Below are positions 1-6,428 of a stretch of 12,404 bases of DNA, in pieces. Each line of letters begins with the position of its first letter. Positions within the stretch are counted from its first letter, which is position 1. Both the position numbers and the translations under genes were made by a program. Source of the DNA: CAYTLQ01 sp964438715 (lineage in GTDB: Bacteria > Bacteroidota > Ignavibacteria > Ignavibacteriales > Ignavibacteriaceae); NCBI GenBank assembly GCA_964438715.1, contig CAYTLQ010000284.1, forward strand, positions 1 to 12,404. The letters run 5' to 3'. The notes beneath the pieces were generated by a model. The model saw nothing but the letters and a program-made list of their open reading frames with translations. It had not been told where the DNA came from and searched no databases.

Positions 1-1101
1 TGTACGAAGAAGAGATAAAAACGCTTAACGATCATTTGGTGAGAATCAGAAATTTACGAGGTTATCTTTAAATTAGATGAACGACAGGAAAAAATAAAAA
101 ATCTACAAGCTCTCACTGAAGAAAATGGATTCTGGAATGACCAGAAACGAGCTCAGAAAATTCTTCAGGAAATTAAAGGGCATCAGGAATGGATAAACGC
201 CTGGAATAAACTCGACGCTCAGGCAAGTAATCTTCAAGATATTATTCAATTAGCATCAATGGAAGAAGATCAATCCTTTGAGGCTGAAATTCATGCTGAA
301 CTTGATCAGTTGCTCAAAGAAGTCGAGTCGCTTGAATTCAAGAATATGCTTAGTGGAAAGGATGACAACAAAAATTGTATTCTTACCATTCACTCCGGTG
401 CCGGCGGTACTGAAGCTCAGGATTGGGCTGATATGTTGTTAAGAATGTATCTCCGTTACGCAGAAAATATGGGCTTCAAAGCAACAATTATTGACCTTCT
501 CGAGGGTGAAGGTGCGGGTATTAAAAGCGCTGTTGTTGAGATTAGCGGTGAATTTGCTTATGGATATTTAAAGGCCGAAAATGGTGTTCATCGACTTGTC
601 CGAATTTCTCCGTTTGATGCCAACAAACGAAGACATACATCATTTGCATCAGTATTTACGATTCCGGAGATTGATGATGATATTGAAATTGAGATTAATC
701 CTGCAGATCTTCGGATTGATACATATCGTTCAGGCGGAAAAGGTGGCCAAAATGTAAATAAAGTTGAAACAGCTGTCAGGATTACGCACATTCCTACAGG
801 AATAGTTGCCGCATGCCAGAGTGAGAGATCACAGGGGCAGAATAAGGCAAATGCTATGAAGTTGTTAAAGTCGAAACTCTACCAGTTGGAAAAGGAAAAG
901 CAGGAAGCAGAACTCGATGAAATAGAGAAAAGTAAAATGAAGATTGAATGGGGAAGTCAGATACGGTCGTATGTTTTTCACCCCTACAATATGGTGAAAG
1001 ATCATCGTACCGATGTTGAAACTTCAAACACCCAGGCAGTAATGGATGGAAATATTGAAGAATTTATTAAGGCATTTTTATTAAAATTTACTAGCATTTA
1101 A
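1..1101 (+). CDS. prfB: Peptide chain release factor 2 (RF2), programmed +1 frameshift gene, start codon cut by window edge
   Basis: RF2 recognises UGA and UAA stop codons in the ribosomal A site and triggers peptidyl-tRNA hydrolysis. The zero frame runs from position 3 (YEEEIK...) to LRGYL and then an in-frame TAA at 69-71. Skipping T69 continues the protein from AAA at 70-72 (KLDERQEK...) without interruption to the stop at 1099-1101. The first two bases, tg, would complete a start codon beginning one base outside the window, giving about 366 residues against 365 in E. coli. With that numbering the stop-recognition tripeptide SPF is at 203-205 and the catalytic GGQ at 248-250, both within two residues of E. 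coli RF2. The ATG at 259 is an internal Met (about residue 87); starting there would drop most of the N-terminal domain. A downstream CNB-domain gene follows after 9 bases. Identity is seen directly from motifs and collinearity; the exact start codon is inferred. Confidence 0.97.
58..72 (+). promoter_or_regulatory. prfB programmed +1 ribosomal frameshift site with UAA stop
   Basis: The site reads GAGGT (58-62), TAT, CTT (66-68), TAA (69-71), A. It matches the E. coli RF2 cassette in architecture: a Shine-Dalgarno-like element three bases before the slippery CUU, which slips to UUU, then a stop codon. GAGGU can pair with the ACCUC part of the anti-SD sequence. The peptide before the slip, LRGYL, is the classic RF2 pre-shift peptide. 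In the known mechanism, low RF2 slows termination and favours the shift, so RF2 represses its own synthesis. The odd point is UAA instead of the usual UGA: UAA is also read by RF1, so the sensor should be less specific for RF2. Confidence 0.93.
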
Positions 1102-1105
1102 GGAG
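1100..1105 (+). promoter_or_regulatory. Ribosome binding site of the CNB-domain gene
   Basis: AAGGAG ends five bases before the ATG at 1111 and overlaps the TAA stop of prfB (1099-1101). It fixes the start of the small downstream gene and suggests translational coupling to RF2 synthesis. Confidence 0.8.
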
Positions 1106-1110
1106 AATAC

Positions 1111-1494
1111 ATGAAACCCGTAAAACAAGGTGAAATCCTGGTAAAAGAAGGTGAAAAAAGTGATACTATTTTTATTCTTATCTCAGGACGCTTGGGTGTT
1201 TTTAAGGGCACTCTCAAAGTAACTGAATTTGATGAAAAAGGCATGATACTTGGAGAAATGAGTGCTATTATTGGTGAAAGACGAACTGCTACCATTAAAG
1301 CTCTAGAAGACACCGTTGTTATTGAGTTGGAAGCAGATATCGATAAGCTTATAAAGTACTACCCTGAAGTAGCAAAGAAAATTATGATGAGTTTAGCTAC
1401 CCGATTGAAAAAAACAACCGACGAGTACTGGATTCTTGCCAGTGATCTGAATTCTCAGCAAATCTCCGACATAAAGTTAAAGAATCGGGATTAA
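1111..1494 (+). CDS. Small stand-alone cyclic-nucleotide-binding (CNB) domain protein
   Basis: This 127-residue protein is essentially a single CNB (Crp/PKA-type) domain. The beta-roll start is QGEILVKEGEKSDTIFILISG (residues 6-26), and the phosphate-binding cassette GEMSAIIGERRTATIKA lies at 48-64. Glu49 and Arg58 align with the PKA residues that bind the ribose hydroxyl and the cyclic phosphate, so nucleotide binding is plausible. A short helical tail follows (about 75-127). There is no helix-turn-helix, kinase, cyclase or channel segment, so it is not a CRP-type transcription factor. It also lacks the helix that usually precedes the beta roll. The start is fixed by the AAGGAG at 1100-1105. 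It sits 9 bases after prfB and 8 bases before yjbQ, in one apparent operon. Ligand and partner are unknown; it could be a regulatory module acting on another protein. Confidence 0.85.
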   Translation: MKPVKQGEILVKEGEKSDTIFILISGRLGVFKGTLKVTEFDEKGMILGEMSAIIGERRTATIKALEDTVVIELEADIDKLIKYYPEVAKKIMMSLATRLKKTTDEYWILASDLNSQQISDIKLKNRD

Positions 1495-1502
1495 ACTGTT
1501 TT

Positions 1503-1916
1503 ATGAAGTTTCATACAGAATATCTATGGTTTAATACTAAAAACCGTAGGGAGTATATTAACATTACCCGAGAAGTTGAATCCGCTCTTCAAAAAAGTGG
1601 CGTAACTGAGGGTATGATTCTGGTCTCGGCAATGCACATTACGGCAGGTGTTTATGTAAACGATGCTGAAAGTGGATTAATACAGGATATAGATGAATGG
1701 TTAGAGAAACTTGCTCCTTTCAAAGAAGATTATTTACATCACAGAACAGGAGAAGATAATGGCGATGCACATCTCAAGAGTCTGTTAATACACCACGAAG
1801 TTATTGTACCGGTTACAAATGGTAGATTGGATTTAGGCCCCTGGCAACAGATATATTACGCTGAATTTGACGGTAAACGAAAAAAGCGTTTGATAATTAA
1901 AGTAATGGGCGAATGA
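1503..1916 (+). CDS. yjbQ: YjbQ/UPF0047 family protein (secondary thiamine-phosphate synthase type)
   Basis: This 137-residue protein is a full-length YjbQ-family (UPF0047, TIGR00149) protein. Visible family signatures are MHITAGVYVNDAE (44-56, His45), the HHRTGEDNGDAHLKS stretch (79-93, with His90) and GRLDLGPWQQIYYAEFDG (107-124). Members form a small compact fold with a conserved His/Asp/Glu cluster; some E. coli and archaeal members show weak thiamine-phosphate synthase activity, which gives the database name, but the physiological role is unsettled. The ATG at 1503 follows the CNB gene stop by 8 bases and has no good Shine-Dalgarno sequence (only GGGA about 12 bases upstream), so translation may depend on coupling. 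It is the last gene of the prfB operon and ends directly against the stop codon of the convergent aminotransferase gene. Confidence 0.93.
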   Translation: MKFHTEYLWFNTKNRREYINITREVESALQKSGVTEGMILVSAMHITAGVYVNDAESGLIQDIDEWLEKLAPFKEDYLHHRTGEDNGDAHLKSLLIHHEVIVPVTNGRLDLGPWQQIYYAEFDGKRKKRLIIKVMGE

Positions 1917-3065
1917 TTATAGTTCTTCATCTGCCTTAAGTAATCTCTCAATCCCTTCCTCTAATACTTCATCACTTTTTGCAAAGCAAATTCTTATTTT
2001 CTTTTGTTTTGTCCCCCATCGGTAAAACGGAGAGAGAGGAATTGCAGCCACTTTGAACTCTTCTGTAAGTTTAACCGTAAATTCTGTGTCTGGTAATTCT
2101 GAAATGTTGGAATAATCAAGTATCTGGAAATATGTCCCTTCAGCAGGGATGGCAGAAAATCGGGAATGCTTTATTTTGTCTAAGAAATTATCTCTTTTTT
2201 TCTGATAAAACTTACCTAATTCAAGATAACTTTTATCCTGTTTAATAAATTCCGCGTAGGCTAACTGAATTGGTGTATTTACTGTGAATACGGTAAACTG
2301 ATGAATTTTTCTGAATTCTTTCATGATGTCAGAATGGGCAATCACATACCCGATTTTCCACCCCGTTGTGTGATAAGTTTTACCAAATGATGAAATAACT
2401 ATTATATTTTTGTAACTATCCCGATATTGTAAAAGAGAGATGTGTGGGCGTTTATCAAAAGTTATATGCTCATAGACCTCGTCACTTACAATAAAAACAT
2501 CCTGCTCCCGGCATATTTCAACTAACGAGGTAATTTCTTCTGCGGACCAAACAATACCACCGGGATTCTGAGGAGTATTAAGAATAACTGCTTTGGTTCT
2601 TTTATTTATTTTTTGTTGTAACTCTTCCAGATTATATCGACCGGTTTTTTCGTCAGCCTGAACGGTTATTGGTATCCCGCCATTTACCTCAACAGCGGGA
2701 ATATAAGAATCATAAGCGGGTTCTAAAATTATAACTTCATCGCCGGGATGAACAAATGCACCAATTGCTGTAAAAATTGCCTGCGTACCGCCTGCTGTAA
2801 TATTTACTTCCTCTGCAGGAGAAATTGCACACTTATAATGGGCAAGTATTTTTTCAGCAACCGCATCTCGTAACTGAATCGTACCTTGCATAGGAGCATA
2901 TTGATTCATTCCCATCCGCATATACTTCGTGACGAGTTCAATGAGTTCCGGTGCACAGTTAAAATCAGGAAATCCCTGTGAGAGATTAATTGCTTTATGT
3001 TTATTCGAGAGTGCTGTCATAGTAGTAAAAATACTCTCGCCCATTCCCGGAAGTTTACTATCCAT
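1917..3065 (-). CDS. ybdL: PLP-dependent methionine aminotransferase, YbdL type (class I/II fold)
   Basis: This 382-residue fold-type I aminotransferase resembles E. coli YbdL along its whole length, from SKLPGMGESIFTTMTAL through INLSQGFPDF to QYAPMQG. YbdL prefers methionine and aromatic amino acids and is related to kynurenine aminotransferases. Seen motifs: Asn167 in NTPQNPGG, Asp195 and Tyr198 in SDEVYEH (contacts to the PLP ring), the Schiff-base Lys229 in SSFGKTYHTTGWKIGY, and Arg358 in IRICFAK, which should bind the substrate carboxylate. All catalytic positions are intact. It has no signal peptide, so it is cytoplasmic. The start overlaps the last 8 bases of the MmcQ/YjbR gene and lacks a Shine-Dalgarno sequence, pointing to coupled translation. 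Substrate specificity is inferred from similarity; a broader glutamine or aromatic transaminase is possible. Confidence 0.93.
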   Translation of the reverse strand: MDSKLPGMGESIFTTMTALSNKHKAINLSQGFPDFNCAPELIELVTKYMRMGMNQYAPMQGTIQLRDAVAEKILAHYKCAISPAEEVNITAGGTQAIFTAIGAFVHPGDEVIILEPAYDSYIPAVEVNGGIPITVQADEKTGRYNLEELQQKINKRTKAVILNTPQNPGGIVWSAEEITSLVEICREQDVFIVSDEVYEHITFDKRPHISLLQYRDSYKNIIVISSFGKTYHTTGWKIGYVIAHSDIMKEFRKIHQFTVFTVNTPIQLAYAEFIKQDKSYLELGKFYQKKRDNFLDKIKHSRFSAIPAEGTYFQILDYSNISELPDTEFTVKLTEEFKVAAIPLSPFYRWGTKQKKIRICFAKSDEVLEEGIERLLKADEEL

Positions 3066-3426
3066 GTTTATTCAATATCTTAATTATCTTTTCTTTTTCG
3101 GCTTTCTTAAGTCCCTTTATCACCAGGTTGTATGAATCATCAATCCAATCCCTCAATGTTCGCCAATTTATCGAGCCATCGAGTGTTATAGTATTCCAAT
3201 GAGTTTTGTTCATGTGATATCCGGGTTGAACTGAATCGTATATTTCTCTTAACTCAATCGCTTTCTCAGGCTCACATTTCAAATTGATTTTACATGGCAC
3301 ATCGAATCCGGCAAGTAAAAATATTTTTCCACAAACTTTATAGACGGGTGTATCCTCATCAAAAGGAAATTCTTCTGTTACGAATGGTTTATTCAAACAG
3401 TATTCTCTGATTAATTCGATGTTCAT
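3058..3426 (-). CDS. MmcQ/YjbR family protein
   Basis: This 122-residue protein matches the MmcQ/YjbR family (DUF419, CyaY-like fold). The family pattern is visible in order: EYCLNKPFVTEEFPFDEDTP (8-27), a KVCGKIFLL strand, INLKCEPEKAIELRE, then PGYHMNKTHWNTITLDGS and a final DWIDDSYNLV helix. The family is often described as DNA-binding on structural grounds, but no defined cellular role is established. Its ATG shares one base with the stop codon of the upstream peptidase gene, and its TAG stop lies inside the first codons of the aminotransferase gene, so it is the middle cistron of a tightly coupled three-gene operon. The C-terminal KKAEKEKIIKILNKHG is a basic helix. Family assignment is firm; function is not. 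Confidence 0.92.
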   Translation of the reverse strand: MNIELIREYCLNKPFVTEEFPFDEDTPVYKVCGKIFLLAGFDVPCKINLKCEPEKAIELREIYDSVQPGYHMNKTHWNTITLDGSINWRTLRDWIDDSYNLVIKGLKKAEKEKIIKILNKHG

Positions 3427-5300
3427 TATTTAATTTCAACTGTATTATTGGTCCTGTCTATATCAGGAATAATCTCACTCCCTAATGTTACTGTCTTTAC
3501 AACCTTACCTTTTGGCACTACATACTTCATTTTATGTTGTGAAGTGTTCTTCCAAACTCCTGCCGATATATAAAGGCTATCCTTACTGTTGTCGGTAAAA
3601 TTGAAGTTAAGTTGCACAGGAATCGGTATATTTCCATTTTTCTTTATCACAACAGAAATTTCATTTTTTGTTTTAGTATAACCGGTAATTCCAAGATCGG
3701 GGTAACCGTACTCCATAAACCAGGGTTTCCAAAACCAACTTAAATCCTCTTTAACGGACTCATTAAAACTATTAAAAAAGTCATACGGCAGTGGGTGTTT
3801 TCCATTCCAACGAGCAAAATACTCCCGTAAAGCAAAATCAAACTTTTTTTCTCCCAGATAATCCCTTAAAAAATAATAAGCAGTTGCTGGCTTAGAGTAA
3901 GAGGCATTACGATATGCCATGCCATTAAGTGAATGAGAATGTACAATCAATGGAACATCATTATGAGTGCCGGCAATGCTAGAATAGGCACGGACATTCC
4001 TGACACGCGGATCATACTGACCTAATTCCTTTTGAAGTATGTATGGTAACATTACTGCCCATCCTTCATCCATCCATGCATAACATTTTTCGTTAATACC
4101 CATATAGAATGGAAAATAAGTATGAGCAATTTCATGAGATGTAAGTCCCACTGTTCCACTCCACGACCTCTCAGAACCATCATTCACCATCATAGGAAAT
4201 TCCATTCCTCCCCCACCATTAAACACAGTCATTACGGGGTAAGGATAAGGCTCTCCGGGAAACTCGTGCGACATCTTATAGAGAGTTTTTAGTCCAATCC
4301 ATGCAACCTTTTGAAAATCTTTTGATTCATTTTTGTACGCCGCATTTACAATGGCTCTGCGACCAGTGGATTTTTCGACAACAACACTTCCCGCATCCCA
4401 TAAATAATGGTCACTTACAGCAAAGGCAAAATCGGTAACATTTTTTGCTGCAAAATGCCACTCTGCTCTATCCCGAGTCTTCAAATGTTGATTCGTGCCT
4501 AACATTTCCGAAGTTACTAAGTTAACCACACTATCGGATTTTTGTGCTGACCTGTATTTCTCTAAGAATTCGTTGCTGAAAAGGCTTTCAGGATTTCGTA
4601 GTTCGCCGGTTGCCCATACGGTAAAACCGGCAGGTAAAATCAATTTTACAGAATAATCATTAAAATCATTGTAAAACTCCTGTTGCCCACTGTATGGAAT
4701 TTTATCCCATCCGTGTATATCATCATAGACTGAGACCTGCGGATACCAGTATGCACAGAAATACGATGTAGAGTCGTATCTTCCCATCCTGACTGTAGAT
4801 GTACCCGGGAAGGACAATGACCATGTGAAAGAGATTGAGGCTTTATTTTGAGGAAGGATGTAACCAATACTATCAAGTTGTATTGAAAGAACTGTACTTT
4901 GTCTTTGAACCCATTTGCTGTTGAGATCAACAGATTTTCCGTTAATCTCCAGTTTTGAGATATTGACACCCTTGTGCAAATCAGACGCTGAAAGCTCAAA
5001 GTCGCGAACTGCTCCCAGTTTAAATAAATCCTGATAAATACGAAACACAATTTCTTTTAATGTATCAGGGCTATTATTAAAATAGGTGATATCCTCATCT
5101 GCATTGAGAATATTTGAAGCCGGATCAAAAACAACACGAATGTTATACAAACTTTTATTCTGCCAATATTTTTGCCCCGGTATGCCAAGTGTTGTTCTGG
5201 TTTGATTTTTTAGAGCTTTTTGAAACTCAAGTGGAAGATATGTCTGAGCAAATGAAACATAGTACACAATGAAAAACAAAATGGCAGTCAGAGATTTCAT
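3426..5300 (-). CDS. Secreted M1-family zinc metallopeptidase (aminopeptidase N-like)
   Basis: This 624-residue protein begins with a signal peptide (MKSLTAILFFIVYYVSFAQ, likely cut near Ala18), so it acts in the periplasm or outside the cell. The gluzincin centre is intact: HEIAH at 389-393 (zinc ligands His389 and His393, catalytic Glu390) and the third ligand Glu412 in WMDEGWA, giving HExxH-x18-E exactly as in family M1. The substrate N-terminus loop, GAMEN in classical aminopeptidases, reads GGMEFPM here (364-370), as in the divergent secreted M1 group common in Bacteroidota relatives. An N-terminal beta-sandwich (about 45-300) precedes the catalytic domain, and a short beta domain follows (about 530-624). 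No type IX sorting domain is visible. It leads a three-gene operon and starts just past a terminator, so it should have its own promoter, which I cannot place. Substrates are unknown. Confidence 0.92.
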   Translation of the reverse strand: MKSLTAILFFIVYYVSFAQTYLPLEFQKALKNQTRTTLGIPGQKYWQNKSLYNIRVVFDPASNILNADEDITYFNNSPDTLKEIVFRIYQDLFKLGAVRDFELSASDLHKGVNISKLEINGKSVDLNSKWVQRQSTVLSIQLDSIGYILPQNKASISFTWSLSFPGTSTVRMGRYDSTSYFCAYWYPQVSVYDDIHGWDKIPYSGQQEFYNDFNDYSVKLILPAGFTVWATGELRNPESLFSNEFLEKYRSAQKSDSVVNLVTSEMLGTNQHLKTRDRAEWHFAAKNVTDFAFAVSDHYLWDAGSVVVEKSTGRRAIVNAAYKNESKDFQKVAWIGLKTLYKMSHEFPGEPYPYPVMTVFNGGGGMEFPMMVNDGSERSWSGTVGLTSHEIAHTYFPFYMGINEKCYAWMDEGWAVMLPYILQKELGQYDPRVRNVRAYSSIAGTHNDVPLIVHSHSLNGMAYRNASYSKPATAYYFLRDYLGEKKFDFALREYFARWNGKHPLPYDFFNSFNESVKEDLSWFWKPWFMEYGYPDLGITGYTKTKNEISVVIKKNGNIPIPVQLNFNFTDNSKDSLYISAGVWKNTSQHKMKYVVPKGKVVKTVTLGSEIIPDIDRTNNTVEIK

Positions 5301-5361
5301 TTTACTTTCACTTTGATTTAAAACACTTCTAAATTAGCAAATTCCCCGGATAAAAATAAAA

Positions 5362-5393
5362 AAACCGCCCTGCAGTATTAATCAGGGCGGTTT
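5362..5393 (-). terminator. Intrinsic terminator of the M48/FecR-like operon
   Basis: There is a perfect 11-bp inverted repeat, AAACCGCCCTG (5362-5372) and CAGGGCGGTTT (5383-5393), with a 10-base loop. Read on the minus strand the hairpin is followed by a run of T with one A before the next T run (TTTTTTTATTTTTA across 5352-5365), the tail of a rho-independent terminator. It lies 26 bases past the stop of the FecR-like gene. On the plus strand only three T follow, so it is directional. Confidence 0.93.
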
Positions 5394-5418
5394 CGTTAAT
5401 TAACAGAGAAATTTTTAC

Positions 5419-6414
5419 TTATAACATTTTTTTATAAAAACCTACCATCAGCGAACTGTTCTTCCCAAGTTTTGTGTACATAAAAGCCAGTTCCTCGATG
5501 ATATTTTTTGAATTATTACCGGAGGAAAGTATCGACTCAAAACGAAGTATTGCATCATTATAAAGTTTATTTGACTTTAAATACAATCCGCTAAGGAAAT
5601 TAAATGTCGTCTGATCAATTTTCCCCGATTTCAATTCCGATTCAAGAGCAGTCATGTATATTTTGACTTGTTCCACTTTTTCAGTGCTGACAATCTTAAA
5701 GGCGCCTTCCACCTCATACTGGGAGTCTTTTTTGGGTTCTTTTCCTTTAATGTAAATATCCCAATAAAAACTTGTAAAACCATCACCTGATTTCAATTTC
5801 CCTTTGAGTTGGTAGCGGTTGAACACAAGTGTTTTTCCTTTCACTGTTTCTCTCAGAATTTCATTCAGATCTTCGTCGAGAACAATAAGTACATACTCAC
5901 GCTCCTCCGGATAATTTCCTGCATCGGTAGAATCAACCCAAACAAAAATCGGATCAGTTTCAGCAGTAAATCCGGATGGTAAGATTGGAATAACCCCATA
6001 TCCTCTAAAGGCCGGCGGTGTAAGGATTGCCTGAGCAATCTCTCGTTTCTGTGTAGTTGAAAGGTTAGATGCACTGCTTAAATCAATATCATTCGTAACA
6101 AGGGCTCTGCTTGAATTGCCGGTGCCGATTTTTGTGCTGGTAAAATCGTTTCCAAAAGTAAGACTTTCATTTGGATTTAATACCAGCATACTCCCATCCA
6201 TAAAGTAAACTATAGCCTTACCCTTTTTTCCTGCTTTTAATACATCATCTTTGTAAAGTTCTGTCCCAAGAGCAGGGCTTTCATTTTTACCGTTCCGAAT
6301 AAGTGTTATTTCACCTTCAACACTGGTTATTAGAGCTACTGTCGGTTGTTCATTGTAAAATGTGAAACCGAAGAAGATAGCGAGAAGAATTATAAATATT
6401 TTCTTATAGTTCAT
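5419..6414 (-). CDS. FecR-like domain envelope protein with C-terminal helical repeats
   Basis: This 331-residue protein starts with a hydrophobic stretch (residues 5-19) that serves as a signal peptide or membrane anchor; no lipobox Cys is present. A FecR-like domain follows at about 26-88: SVEGEITLIRNG, then LYKDDVLKAGKKGKAIVYFMDGSMLVLNPNESL, the usual pattern of paired strands with a GD/DD turn and a DGS turn. A beta-sandwich-like middle region (about 140-243) has the DPIFVWVDS ... FYWDIYIKG pattern seen in Ig/FnIII-like modules. The C-terminus (about 245-331) is helical and TPR-like. No anti-sigma cytoplasmic segment, sigma factor or TonB receptor is nearby, so the FecR iron-signalling role does not apply. 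It starts 14 bases after the M48 gene with a weak Shine-Dalgarno sequence and is followed by a strong terminator, making a two-gene operon. An envelope role tied to the M48 protein is inferred. Confidence 0.8.
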   Translation of the reverse strand: MNYKKIFIILLAIFFGFTFYNEQPTVALITSVEGEITLIRNGKNESPALGTELYKDDVLKAGKKGKAIVYFMDGSMLVLNPNESLTFGNDFTSTKIGTGNSSRALVTNDIDLSSASNLSTTQKREIAQAILTPPAFRGYGVIPILPSGFTAETDPIFVWVDSTDAGNYPEEREYVLIVLDEDLNEILRETVKGKTLVFNRYQLKGKLKSGDGFTSFYWDIYIKGKEPKKDSQYEVEGAFKIVSTEKVEQVKIYMTALESELKSGKIDQTTFNFLSGLYLKSNKLYNDAILRFESILSSGNNSKNIIEELAFMYTKLGKNSSLMVGFYKKML

Positions 6415-6428
6415 TTTATGCTCACTTC

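Noticed and set aside
1..71. prfB as a pseudogene with a frameshift mutation
   Set aside because: The break falls exactly at the conserved RF2 frameshift cassette with a Shine-Dalgarno-like element and LRGYL peptide, and the rest of the protein is intact.
259..1101. prfB read as a short gene starting at the ATG at 259
   Set aside because: The +1 frame continues RF2-like sequence upstream to position 70, and the zero frame plus a known frameshift site supplies the N-terminus. The 259 ATG is an internal Met.
4646..5050. Second minus-strand open frame inside the M1 peptidase gene
   Set aside because: It lies in another frame of a well-supported peptidase and has no recognisable domain or ribosome binding site.
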